A stretch of DNA of 34,210 nucleotides from Thermoleophilaceae bacterium (GCA_025928265.1 JAICJV010000024.1:1-34210); one strand, 5' to 3'; shown: positions 16,701-23,471, numbered from the stretch's first letter. The notes: a model not told the origin generated them from the letters alone. Numbers and translations: made by a program.

Positions 16701-17321
16701 ACCGAGCACGGCGCGCCCTCCGCGCCGGCTGACGAGCTGATCGAGCTCGTCGAGGGTGCGCTGAGCTCACCGGTGGCCGAGCGGCTGCGCGCGGCGCGGC
16801 GAGTGCGCGCGGAACTGGCGTTCGCGTTCGAGCTCGCGCCGCCGGGCGCGGCCGGCGAGCCGCTGATCGTGGACGGTTTCCTCGACGCCTACGCCGAGGA
16901 GGAGGGCGGGGCGCTCATCGTCGACTACAAGACCGACGCCCTGGCGGGGCGCGATCCCGCCGCGGCCACCGAGGAGAAGTACGGCGCACAGCGGCTCGTG
17001 TACGCGCTGGCGGCGCTGCGGGCGGGCGCACCGCGCGTCGAGGTGGTGCACCTGTTCCTCGAACGACCCGAGTCGCCCGCGACGGCGACCTACGAGGCGT
17101 CGGACGTCGCGCAGCTCGAGGCCGGCCTGATCGCGCTCGCCGAGGGCATCGTGAATCGCCGCTTCAGTCCGACGGACAAGCCCCACCGCGAGCTCTGCCA
17201 GGGCTGCCCGGCTCAGGCGGCGCTGTGCATCTGGGGGCCGGACCGCACGATGGCCGATCGGCCCGAGGGCGAGGGCTCGACGGACCCCGAGCCGGTGGAC
17301 GTGCGGGCGGGCGTGGCCTGA
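13773..17321 (+). CDS. addA: AddA-like UvrD-family helicase-exonuclease subunit
   Basis: The 1182-residue protein has a complete SF1A motor and a C-terminal RecB-type nuclease. Motifs in order: Walker A AGAGSGKT (22-29), Ia ITFTEKAAAELK, STIHGFCSRLLR, Walker B VDEFQD (about 335), III GDELQSIYGFR, V TIHAAKGLEFPVV and VI FYVAMTRAQEHLV. Nuclease motifs are GTVVHELLE, VDGFLDAY and VDYKTD (about 1050). The nuclease is bracketed by Cys896 (YKRCGYRFY) and Cys1142, Cys1145 and Cys1152, an iron-sulfur-like set also seen in AdnAB-type subunits. The GTG at 13773 overlaps the addB stop and has a GGAGGAGG site upstream. The pair should resect DNA ends; Chi recognition cannot be judged. The 3' end overlaps an antisense small membrane gene. 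Confidence 0.92.
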   Translation: MNFTQEQLAAIELRDGPLFLHAGAGSGKTRVLVERFVRSVCEDGIAVDRLLAITFTEKAAAELKGRVRKRFIELGERDRAREAERAWVSTIHGFCSRLLRTNALAAGIDPEFRVLDEGRAARLAIDSFDGALEDFVRAGGERLDLAASYTPDKLERMVRTVYSRLRSQGQTQPRLPDIAPPVESGERARLERALAVAGGSLAAAGENRTVLAALAAIDKCGEAIRAVPVGQLGDPLVFDELRVKRGNAVALRGPEFDELAEAMEAWVSLCKASRAYDDYVLLAKLVDRYARRYAAAKEDRSALDFEDLELRARDLLKRDRVLRAEVRGRFDAVMVDEFQDTNQLQNELLDLVSDGNLFSVGDELQSIYGFRNADVGVFRRRREEMSREDRTRRLATSFRAHPEVLEVVNAAFATVWEDYPPLAPGRAADAVSEEPRVDLLVVDSYRRRWDDALPEDAFGEWMAASKVTPWRAAEARLLARRIDELAGPGRRYRHGDVAVLLRATRDMDVYERALNDRGIPTYASGGGGYWSQQQIADLRAYLAALANPRDERSLYTLLASPLVGASLDALALIRFRAGVKGSWRDAWNVLDAAFLRGDRDDGLGDALADADRERIERFVHEFAAERAAAPRMSLERLIDRAVTESGYDRAILELPEGARRMANVRKLMRLAREYEAESGRDLRGFIDFVDEQELLVAREGEAPTEGEGLDAVRLMTIHAAKGLEFPVVCVADLGRSARAEQGALQVSADGRVGLQLESLGGGKVSGPEWERIKEERDRADEAEEKRIFYVAMTRAQEHLVVSGATDTEKWQEAQPLGAPMDWAWRALEAAGVQKVVLTVADADELLPPEDRVPHPPEPEAVEVQAAQRPRFAPVADGVPLPVARLSYSALESYKRCGYRFYVERVVRMRRAEVPEAAPAAADAGDGQLALDAPPAAERRTAGIEPRVRGTVVHELLEAVDWRRPAPPSRAAVERKLTEHGAPSAPADELIELVEGALSSPVAERLRAARRVRAELAFAFELAPPGAAGEPLIVDGFLDAYAEEEGGALIVDYKTDALAGRDPAAATEEKYGAQRLVYALAALRAGAPRVEVVHLFLERPESPATATYEASDVAQLEAGLIALAEGIVNRRFSPTDKPHRELCQGCPAQAALCIWGPDRTMADRPEGEGSTDPEPVDVRAGVA

Positions 17322-17530
17322 ACCCGTCGCCTGACGGCGCGGATCAGGAGCACCACGACCGCGATCGGAGCTGCAAGGACCACCAGCGGTATGAGGAATA
17401 TCCCCGCGAGCAGCAGGCAGGGCAGGAGCCCGGGGATCGGCGCGAGGAAGGAGAAGAAGGCGATTCCGGTACCGGCGGTGAGCTCGGCCAGCTCCTCGGC
17501 CACGTCTGATGATGTTGGTGTGTGTCGCAT
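17213..17530 (-). CDS. small membrane protein of unknown function, antisense to the 3' end of addA
   Basis: This reads as 105 residues from the ATG at 17530. The first half looks like a real protein: an acidic helix SDVAEELAELTAGTG, a hydrophobic stretch IAFFSFLAPIPGLLPCLLLAGIFLIPLVVLAAPIAVVVLLI (about 23-63, two membrane passes with a proline-rich turn) and a basic stop-transfer RAVRRR. The last 36 residues, rich in Ser/Pro/Arg, are read from DNA that also encodes the addA C-terminus (109-bp overlap). I do not recognise the family. The hydrophobic composition in this GC-rich strand and the location outside other genes support reality; the exact function is unknown. Confidence 0.6.
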   Translation of the reverse strand: MRHTPTSSDVAEELAELTAGTGIAFFSFLAPIPGLLPCLLLAGIFLIPLVVLAAPIAVVVLLIRAVRRRVQATPARTSTGSGSVEPSPSGRSAIVRSGPQMHSAA

Positions 17531-17591
17531 GCCTATCTGACGCGCGAGAGACGCTCGATGTGACAGCTCGCCGCCGGATAGATTCCGGGCC

Positions 17592-18959
17592 ATGCCGAAC
17601 GGGGCCGAACGCAGCGCCGACGTCGCCGTTGTCGGCGCCGGTCTGGCGGGCCTGGTCGCGGCGCGCGACCTCGCCGCCGCCGGCCACGAGGTCGTCGTGC
17701 TCGAGGCCCGCGAGCGCGTCGGCGGGCGGACGCTCAACGTCGACATCGGCGACGGCAAGGTCGTCGAGATCGGCGGGCAGTGGGCGGGCCCGACGCAGGA
17801 TCGGGTTCTGGCGCTCGCGCGTGAGCTCGGCGTGGGCACGTTCCCGACGCATGCCGACGGCGACAACCTCGTCGAGATCGACGGTCGAATCAGGCGCTAC
17901 CGCGGCGCGATCCCGCGGATCAATCCTGCCGTTCTCGCCGACGTCGGGCAAGCGCAGCTGCGCCTCGACCGGATGGCCCGCAAGGTCCCGACCGACGCGC
18001 CGTGGAACGCGCCGCGCGCCGAGGAGTGGGACGGGCAGACGATGTGGACCTGGATCCGGAGGACCACGTTCACGCGTGGCGCGCGGGCGTTGCTGCAGCT
18101 TGCGGTGGAGGCGGTGTGGGCGTCGCATCCGGCCGACGTGTCGCTGCTGCACGTCCTCTTCTACACGCACGCGGCCGGTGGCTTCGACCCGCTGATCGGC
18201 ACGGAGGGCGGCGCTCAGCAGGACCGCTTCGTGGGCGGCTCGCAGTCGCTCTCGCTGCGCCTGGCGGAGGGGCTCGGCGGAGCGGTCGTCACGGGCGCGC
18301 CCGTGCGCGCGATCAGCCACGGCGGGGACCGCGTCGAGCTGACGACCGACGCAGGCCGCGTGACCGCTCGTGCCGTGGTGGTCGCGATCCCGCCGGCGCT
18401 CTGCGCCCGGATCGCGTACGACCCGCCGCTGCCCGGCCTGCGCGACCAGCTCACGCAGCGGATGGGGCAGGGCAGCGTGATCAAGTGCATGGCTGTCTAC
18501 GACGAGCCGTTCTGGCGCGGCGATGGCCTCAGCGGCCAGGTCACGAGCGCCGTCGGACCCGTGAAGGTGATGTTCGACAACACCCCGCCAGACGGCACGC
18601 CCGGCGTGCTGCTCGGCTTCCTCGAGGGGCGCCAGGCGCGCGAGCTGGGCCAGTGGGAGCCCGCGGCGCGCCGGCGCGCTGTGGTGGGGTGCTTCGAACG
18701 CGTCTTCGGGCCGCGCGCCGGGCAGCCGCGCGACTACGTCGAGCAGGTCTGGGCCGACGAGGAATGGACGCGCGGTTGCTACGGCTGCGTCATGCCGACC
18801 GGCGGCTGGGTCTCGCTGGGGCGCGCGCTGCGACCGCCGATCGGGCGGATCCACTGGGGCGGCGCGGAGACCGCCACGACCTGGAACGGCTACATGGACG
18901 GGGCCGTGCGGTCGGGCGAGGATGCGGCGGTGGCAGTGGCGGCGCAACTCGCCGGATGA
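17592..18959 (+). CDS. flavin monoamine oxidase-family FAD enzyme
   Basis: The 455-residue protein has an N-terminal Rossmann FAD motif VVGAGLAGLVAARDLAAAGHEVVVLEARERVGGR (residues about 12-45), then EIGGQWAGPTQDRV. The C-terminal FAD block RIHWGGAETATTWNGYMDGAVRSG is typical of amine oxidases such as MAO and putrescine oxidase. WTRGCYGCVMPTGG aligns by position with the cysteine segment of monoamine oxidases (GGCY), suggesting 8-alpha-S-cysteinyl FAD (inference). The reaction would be oxidative deamination of an amine, producing aldehyde, ammonia and H2O2; the substrate is unknown. A TAGATT box lies 7 bases before the ATG, so the message may be leaderless. The stop overlaps the M28 peptidase start (ATGA), so they are one operon. 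Confidence 0.88.
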   Translation: MPNGAERSADVAVVGAGLAGLVAARDLAAAGHEVVVLEARERVGGRTLNVDIGDGKVVEIGGQWAGPTQDRVLALARELGVGTFPTHADGDNLVEIDGRIRRYRGAIPRINPAVLADVGQAQLRLDRMARKVPTDAPWNAPRAEEWDGQTMWTWIRRTTFTRGARALLQLAVEAVWASHPADVSLLHVLFYTHAAGGFDPLIGTEGGAQQDRFVGGSQSLSLRLAEGLGGAVVTGAPVRAISHGGDRVELTTDAGRVTARAVVVAIPPALCARIAYDPPLPGLRDQLTQRMGQGSVIKCMAVYDEPFWRGDGLSGQVTSAVGPVKVMFDNTPPDGTPGVLLGFLEGRQARELGQWEPAARRRAVVGCFERVFGPRAGQPRDYVEQVWADEEWTRGCYGCVMPTGGWVSLGRALRPPIGRIHWGGAETATTWNGYMDGAVRSGEDAAVAVAAQLAG

Positions 18960-20110
18960 GAGCGCCGGAGATCGCCTCGATCCGCGCGGACGTTGACGCG
19001 CTGGCCGCGATGCGGCGCTCCTCGGCGCGCGCGGGCGAGCGCGAGTCCGCCGCGTGGCTGGCCCAGCGGCTCGAGCGCGCGGGCGTGGGAGCGAGCATCG
19101 AGCCCTACCGCTACCAGCACAGCTATGCGCTCGCGCATGCGCTGCACGACGCCACCGGGCTCGTCGCCTGCGCGCTCGGTGGCGTGCGCGGCCCGGTGCT
19201 CGCGCTGGCCACGCTCGCCTCGTACGAGCGCGAGGTGAGCGGCCGGTCGCAGTGGCTGCGGCGGCTGCTCCCGAAGGCCGACGGCGCCAACGTGATCGCG
19301 CGTATCCCTGCGCGCGGCGACGCGCGCGCGACGCTCGTCCTGGTCGCCCACCACGACGCCGCGAACACGGGCTTCGTCTGGAGGCCCTCGATCGTGAGTG
19401 CGGGCGCGCGAAGGCACCTGCGGCGCCGGCGCGTCGACCCGTTCATGGCGCCGCTCGAGCTGGCGCTCCTGCTGGCTGCGACGGGTCGGCGCGGCGCGCG
19501 TCTCGCCGCGGCCGCTCTGCTTGCCTTCGGCGTGGCGGCGAATGCCGACGTCGCACGCAGCCCGACCGTGCCGGGGGCGTCGGACAACGCGACGGGCGTC
19601 GCGGTCTGCCTCGACCTGGCCGATGCACTGGCGGCGGACCCGCTCGACCATGCGGATGTGATCCTCGCGCTCGTGGGCAGCGAGGAGGCCGGCATGGGCG
19701 GGATGGCGGCGTTCCTCGACCGGCACGCGCCGGAGCTCGACCCGGCCACGACGTTCGTCCTCGGGCTCGACACGCTCGGCGCCGGCACGCCGATCGTCTG
19801 CTCGGGCGAGGGCGCCATGCGCGAGCAGCGCTACCGCGATCTGGACATCGCGCTGGTCGAGGAGGGCGCGGCGCTGGCGGGCGGCGCGGCGCCGCAGCGC
19901 TGGCGGATCGGCGGCTGGACCGACCCGATCCTCGCGGTGTTCCGCGGCATCCCGGCGGTTTCGATCCTGTCGATGGGCCCCGGCTACTTTCCTCACTACC
20001 ACCACCCGAGCGACGTGCCGGAGAACGTGGACTGGGCCTCGGTGGAGGCGTGCGCTCAGGTGGCGGCGGGCACGGTTGCGGCGTTCGCCCGCCGCGCCGC
20101 TCCGGTGTAG
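18956..20110 (+). CDS. M28-family zinc peptidase with a hydrophobic insertion
   Basis: The 384-residue protein carries M28 dizinc motifs: VAHHDA (His/Asp, about 130), GASDNATGV (bridging Asp, about 206), GSEEAGMGG (catalytic Glu and ligand), GLDTLG and YHHPSDVPENVD (final His). In typical M28 enzymes the first two motifs are about 10 residues apart; here about 75 residues intervene. The inserted part is basic and then hydrophobic (LELALLLAATG, LAAAALLAFGVAA), resembling a membrane-associated hairpin. There is no N-terminal signal peptide. It is probably an aminopeptidase or related hydrolase; substrate unknown. The ATG overlaps the amine oxidase stop, so the two proteins are co-expressed. The next gene is convergent, 10 bp away. 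Confidence 0.85.
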   Translation: MRAPEIASIRADVDALAAMRRSSARAGERESAAWLAQRLERAGVGASIEPYRYQHSYALAHALHDATGLVACALGGVRGPVLALATLASYEREVSGRSQWLRRLLPKADGANVIARIPARGDARATLVLVAHHDAANTGFVWRPSIVSAGARRHLRRRRVDPFMAPLELALLLAATGRRGARLAAAALLAFGVAANADVARSPTVPGASDNATGVAVCLDLADALAADPLDHADVILALVGSEEAGMGGMAAFLDRHAPELDPATTFVLGLDTLGAGTPIVCSGEGAMREQRYRDLDIALVEEGAALAGGAAPQRWRIGGWTDPILAVFRGIPAVSILSMGPGYFPHYHHPSDVPENVDWASVEACAQVAAGTVAAFARRAAPV

Positions 20111-20120
20111 CGCCGCTCGC

Positions 20121-20999
20121 TCAGGCGTCGAGCACGGTGAGGTCGAGCTGCGCGAGCCGTTCGGGGTCGGCCTGGATGTCGATCTCCACGATCCGCCCGC
20201 CGCGCACGGTGAACGCCGCGACCGAGAACGGCCGCCCCTCGCGCGTCGACACTGCGCCTGGCACCCCGTTGACGAGCGCCCGCTGCATCCGGAGGCCGAG
20301 CCGCCCGAATGTCTGCGCCTGGCGCATGACGGTCTCGGCGCCGCGGATCTCGCGAAGCCCGGTCGGCGCGCCCACGTCGGCCCGCAGCACGACGTCCGGG
20401 TCGAGGATCGCGAGCAGGCGCTCGAAGTCGCCCTCGCGCGCGGCCGCGAGGAACGCGTCGACCACCTCGCGCTGGGTATCCGGGTCAGGGTCCGGCATGC
20501 GATCCTCCGCCCGCACGCGCCGCCGCGCGCGGCTGGCCAGCTGCCGCGTGGCCTCGGGCGAGCGGTCGACGATCCCGGCGATCTCGTCGAACGGCACCGC
20601 GAACATGTCGTGCAGGACGAACGCGAGGCGCTCGGCGGGTGTCAGCTCCTCGAGCACCACGAGCAGAGCGAGGCCGACGGAGTCCGCCAGCAGGGCCTCG
20701 TGCTCGGGGTCGGTGCCGTCGGCGCGATCGATGATCGGCTCCGGCAGCCGCTCGCCGAGCGGCTCCTCCGCGCGGGTCCGCCGTGAGCGCAGCATGTTCA
20801 GCGACACGCGGCCCACGACCGTCGTCAGCCAGGCGCCGAGGTTGTCGACGGAGCTCGCGTCGGTGCGGCTCAGTCGCAGCCAGGCTTCCTGCACCGCGTC
20901 GTCGGCCTCCGTCAGCGAACCCAGCATCCGGTACGCCACGGCGCGTAGTCGCGGTCGCTGCTCCTCGAACCTGTCCGTCAGCCAGTCGCGCTCATTCAT
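20121..20999 (-). CDS. ECF41-family sigma factor (SigJ-like) with SnoaL-type C-terminal domain
   Basis: The 292-residue protein has sigma region 2 (WLTDRFEEQRPRLRAVAYRMLGSLTEADDAVQEAWLRL), a linker with RLPEP (the WLPEP-type motif of ECF41) and region 4 (LTPAERLAFVLHDMFAVPFDEIAGIVDRSPEATRQLASRARRRV). It ends with a SnoaL/NTF2-like domain (about 175-285) terminating in ADPERL, matching the NPDKL-type motif. In ECF41 sigma factors this extension replaces a separate anti-sigma factor and tunes activity. The divergent epimerase gene is one of the three usual ECF41 partners (carboxymuconolactone decarboxylase, oxidoreductase, epimerase). ECF41-type promoter elements face in both directions in the 87-bp gap. 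The ATG at 20999 directly precedes region 2. Confidence 0.92.
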   Translation of the reverse strand: MNERDWLTDRFEEQRPRLRAVAYRMLGSLTEADDAVQEAWLRLSRTDASSVDNLGAWLTTVVGRVSLNMLRSRRTRAEEPLGERLPEPIIDRADGTDPEHEALLADSVGLALLVVLEELTPAERLAFVLHDMFAVPFDEIAGIVDRSPEATRQLASRARRRVRAEDRMPDPDPDTQREVVDAFLAAAREGDFERLLAILDPDVVLRADVGAPTGLREIRGAETVMRQAQTFGRLGLRMQRALVNGVPGAVSTREGRPFSVAAFTVRGGRIVEIDIQADPERLAQLDLTVLDA

Positions 21000-21026
21000 T
21001 GTCACGTTCCTCCGTCGTCCCGCGTC
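21000..21026 (+). promoter_or_regulatory. ECF41-type promoter for the epimerase gene
   Basis: TGTCACG (21000-21006) and CGTC (21023-21026) are separated by exactly 16 bp. The published ECF41 consensus is TGTCACA-N16-CGTC, so 10 of 11 positions match. Transcription would start near 21033 and run into the epimerase at 21087. The -35 element abuts the sigma factor start codon. Confidence 0.75.
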
Positions 21027-21036
21027 ATACACCCAA

Positions 21037-21063
21037 GACCCCCAAACGTCGGGTGATGTGACA
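21037..21063 (-). promoter_or_regulatory. ECF41-type promoter for the sigma factor gene (autoregulation)
   Basis: On the minus strand TGTCACA (21063-21057, perfect) is followed after 16 bp by GGTC (21040-21037), one mismatch from CGTC. It points towards the sigma gene. The start site would be near 21030, so each promoter lies in the other's leader. Confidence 0.65.
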
Positions 21064-21086
21064 GCCCGGGACCGAAAGGAGACAAC

Positions 21087-22034
21087 ATGCGCGTCTTCGT
21101 TGCAGGTGCGAGCGGTGCGATCGGCATCCCGCTTGTCGAACAGCTGACCGATCGTGGCCACGAGGTGATCGGCACGTACGTCTCCGCCGGGCACGACGAG
21201 CGGATCCGCGCGCACGGTGCGCAGGCGATCCAGCTCGACCTGCTCGACCCGGCCGCGGTGGCCGCCGCCGTGATCGCCACGGAGCCGGACGCGATCGTGC
21301 ACCAGGCCACCGCCCTCACCGACGCGCGCTTCACGCGCAACTTCGACCGCACGTTCGCGCAGACCAACCGGCTGCGGACCGATGGCACCGACGCGCTGCT
21401 GGCAGCCGCCCGGGAGGCACGGGTGCACTGGTTCGTCGCGCAGAGCTTCGCGAGCCTCCGATACGCGCGCGTGGGTGGACCGATCAAGAGCGAGGATGAC
21501 CCGCTCGACGCCAATCCGCCGGCCGCGGCGCGCGCGTCGTCCGCGGCGATGCGCTACCTCGACGACACCGTCGTGCGCGCCGGCGGGATCGTGCTGCGAT
21601 ACGGCGTGTTCTACGGGGCCGACAACGACGGACTGGTCGAGCCGGTGCGCAGGCGCCAGTTCCCGATCGTGGGCGACGGCGCCGGCATGTCGTCGTTCAT
21701 CCACCTCGACGACGCCGCGGCGGCCACGGTCCTCGCGCTCGAGCGCGGTGAGCCCGGGATCTACAACATCGTGGACGACGATCCGGCGCCTGTGCGCGAG
21801 TGGCTGCCCGTGCTGGCGGAGGCGCTGGGCGCGAAGCCGCCCCGGCATGCCCCGCGCTGGCTCGCGCGGCTGTTCGCGGGCGAGATCGGAGTGATGATGG
21901 GCACCGAGGTGCGCGGCGCGTCGAACGCGAAGGCGAAGCGCGAGCTGGACTGGGAGCTGCGCTACCCGAGCTGGAGGCAGGGCTTCGCGGCCGCCTACTC
22001 AGGCGCGCGCCTCGAGCCACACGCGGTCGCGTAG
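21087..22034 (+). CDS. NAD(P)-dependent epimerase/dehydratase (extended SDR), ECF41 target
   Basis: The 315-residue protein has the N-terminal glycine-rich NAD(P) motif VFVAGASGAIGIPLVEQL and a Rossmann fold with VHQATALTDARF. Next comes the FVAQSFASLRY segment, then LRYGVFYGADNDG and FIHLDDAAAATVLAL of the extended short-chain dehydrogenase family. The usual YxxxK dyad is not obvious (a MRYLDD sequence occupies the region), so it may be an atypical member that binds nucleotide or quinone rather than a sugar epimerase. An AAAGGAGA site precedes the ATG. It is divergent from the ECF41 sigma factor, its likely regulator. Its 3' end overlaps the convergent VOC-GNAT gene by 36 bp. Confidence 0.87.
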   Translation: MRVFVAGASGAIGIPLVEQLTDRGHEVIGTYVSAGHDERIRAHGAQAIQLDLLDPAAVAAAVIATEPDAIVHQATALTDARFTRNFDRTFAQTNRLRTDGTDALLAAAREARVHWFVAQSFASLRYARVGGPIKSEDDPLDANPPAAARASSAAMRYLDDTVVRAGGIVLRYGVFYGADNDGLVEPVRRRQFPIVGDGAGMSSFIHLDDAAAATVLALERGEPGIYNIVDDDPAPVREWLPVLAEALGAKPPRHAPRWLARLFAGEIGVMMGTEVRGASNAKAKRELDWELRYPSWRQGFAAAYSGARLEPHAVA

Positions 22035-22856
22035 CTCGATGCCGTCGATCGCGATGCCTTCGCGGTAGCCGGTCGCGGGCGTGAAGGCGTCGCGCTCCAC
22101 CGTTGACATGCGGAAGCCGCAGCGCTGGTAGAAGCGGAGGTTGCCGATGTCGGCGGCGGCGGTGGCCACGGTCAGCGTGGTGCGGCGCTCGTCGCGGGCG
22201 AGCGCGAATGCGGCGTCGAGGAGCGCGCGGCCGACGCCACGCCCCTGCAGCGACGGCAGCACGGCCATGTTCTTGATCTCGAGCTGGGCGGGATCGGAGG
22301 TGTCGGTGAGCTGGAGATGGCCCACGATGGCGCCGTTGACGCGCGCGACGAGCACCCGGCCCGCTTCGATGTACGCGTCGAGCCGCGGCCGTGAGTCCTC
22401 GGCCAGCTCGAACAGCCCGCGCAGCCCGTCGCGCGCGCCGCTCTGCTCGCCGACCTGGACCGCCGGGTTGTCCCGCTGCCAGTGCTCGGGCACGAGCACG
22501 ATGCGGAAGCCGTCCGGGTCGGCGATCGTCACGCCGTGGTCCGCCCAGTACGGGTTGGCGGGAGGCAGCGGCTCGGCCGCCACGCTCTCCAGCACGGCGT
22601 CGACGCTCGCCTGGTCGCCGAGGTAGAGAACGATCAGGGACTCGTCGTGGGGCCGCGGCGCGCCGCAGCCGCCCCCCGCGGTGAACTCGAGGTGCGTCCG
22701 CGTGCCGGGCACCGCCAGGAACGCCCCGTCGTAGCCCTCGTGCCCGCGGAAGCCGCCGATCTCCGGCAGGCCGAGGCCGTCGCGGTAGAACTTCACCACT
22801 TCGTCGAGGCGCTCGGTGTGGCGCGCGATCCGCAGGCTGTGGTGCTCGGACGGCAC
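21999..22856 (-). CDS. VOC (glyoxalase-like) - GNAT acetyltransferase fusion
   Basis: The 285-residue protein has two domains. Residues about 1-130 form a vicinal-oxygen-chelate domain (IARHTERLDEVVKFYRDGLGLPEIGGF, then THLEFTAGGG, and VTIADPDGFRIVLVPEHW), with possible His/Glu metal ligands. Residues about 140-285 form a GNAT acetyltransferase (GHLQLTD, IKNMAVLPSLQGRGVGRALLDAA, then NLRFYQRCGFR); the acetyl-CoA loop LQGRGVGRA is intact. Such fusions often inactivate toxic compounds, but no substrate can be named. The start is GTG at 22856, only three bases from the divergent FMN reductase ATG. It overlaps the epimerase 3' end by 36 bp. Confidence 0.87.
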   Translation of the reverse strand: MPSEHHSLRIARHTERLDEVVKFYRDGLGLPEIGGFRGHEGYDGAFLAVPGTRTHLEFTAGGGCGAPRPHDESLIVLYLGDQASVDAVLESVAAEPLPPANPYWADHGVTIADPDGFRIVLVPEHWQRDNPAVQVGEQSGARDGLRGLFELAEDSRPRLDAYIEAGRVLVARVNGAIVGHLQLTDTSDPAQLEIKNMAVLPSLQGRGVGRALLDAAFALARDERRTTLTVATAAADIGNLRFYQRCGFRMSTVERDAFTPATGYREGIAIDGIELRDRVWLEARA

Positions 22857-22859
22857 GAA

Positions 22860-23402
22860 ATGAACCTACTTCTTCTCAGCGGCAGTCTCCGCGCCGGCTC
22901 GACCAACCAGGCGGTCCTGAATACGGCTGCCGAGCTGGCGCCCCCGGGAGTCGAGACCGTCCTCTACGAGGGCGCGGGTGACCTGCCGCTGTTCAACCCC
23001 GACGACGACGCCGAGGGCGTCGAGGTCCCGGAGGCTGTCGCCGAGATGCGCCGCGCGGTCGGAGCCGCGGACGCGATCCTCATCTGCACGCCGGAGTACG
23101 CGGGCGCGCTCCCGGCCTCCCTGAAGAACGTGCTCGAGTGGACGGTCGGCGACGCCGGCACCTACCGCAAGCCGATCGCCTGGATCAACGCCGCCGGCGA
23201 GGCCTCGCCAACCGGCGCCGCGGACGCGCACGACTCGCTGCGCAAAGTCCTCGGCTACGTGGGCGCGACCATCGTCGAGGAGGCGTGCACGCGAATCCCG
23301 GTGGGCAGGAGCGCGGTGGGGACGAGCGGCACCGTGACAAACCAAGACGCACGTCGGAAGATCGCACGGGCGGTCGAAACCCTGACGCGCGCAGCGCAGT
23401 AA
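22860..23402 (+). CDS. NADPH-dependent FMN reductase / flavodoxin-like quinone reductase
   Basis: The 180-residue protein has the flavodoxin fold of the NADPH-dependent FMN reductase family. The phosphate-binding loop LLLSGSLRAGSTNQAVL is at residues 4-20. DLPLFNPDDD, ADAILICTPEYAGALPASLKNVLEWTVG (the flavin-binding Y-A-G/P-S segment) and KPIAWINAAG follow. It probably reduces quinones, chromate-like acceptors or azo compounds as an FMN dimer; the in vivo acceptor is unknown. No clear ribosome binding site precedes the ATG at 22860, which lies three bases from the divergent GTG, so both messages are probably leaderless or start in each other's coding region. A heptad repeat array follows the stop. 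Confidence 0.88.
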   Translation: MNLLLLSGSLRAGSTNQAVLNTAAELAPPGVETVLYEGAGDLPLFNPDDDAEGVEVPEAVAEMRRAVGAADAILICTPEYAGALPASLKNVLEWTVGDAGTYRKPIAWINAAGEASPTGAADAHDSLRKVLGYVGATIVEEACTRIPVGRSAVGTSGTVTNQDARRKIARAVETLTRAAQ

Positions 23403-23407
23403 CGCCT

Positions 23408-23471
23408 CTGCCGACTGCCGACTGCCGACTGCCGACTTCTGCGGGCTGCGGGCTGCCCTCTGCCACTCTGC
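23408..23471 (+). repeat. heptanucleotide tandem repeat array
   Basis: Four perfect copies of CTGCCGA (23408-23435) are followed by degenerate heptads (TCTGCGG, GCTGCGG, GCTGCCC, TCTGCCA, CTCTGCA). CTGCGGGCTGCC at 23446-23457 also occurs at 5181-5192 and 30551-30562. The 16 bases at 23448-23463 are the exact reverse complement of 5156-5171. It sits between the FMN reductase stop and the exonuclease VII operon; no other feature is evident in this gap. Confidence 0.85.

Noticed and set aside
16767-18947. 726-codon minus-strand frame opposite addA 3' end and the amine oxidase
   Set aside because: Antisense shadow; its composition is typical of third-position GC bias and it covers three real genes.
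23408-23471. Possible CRISPR array
   Set aside because: The units are 7-bp tandem repeats with no spacers and no cas genes nearby.
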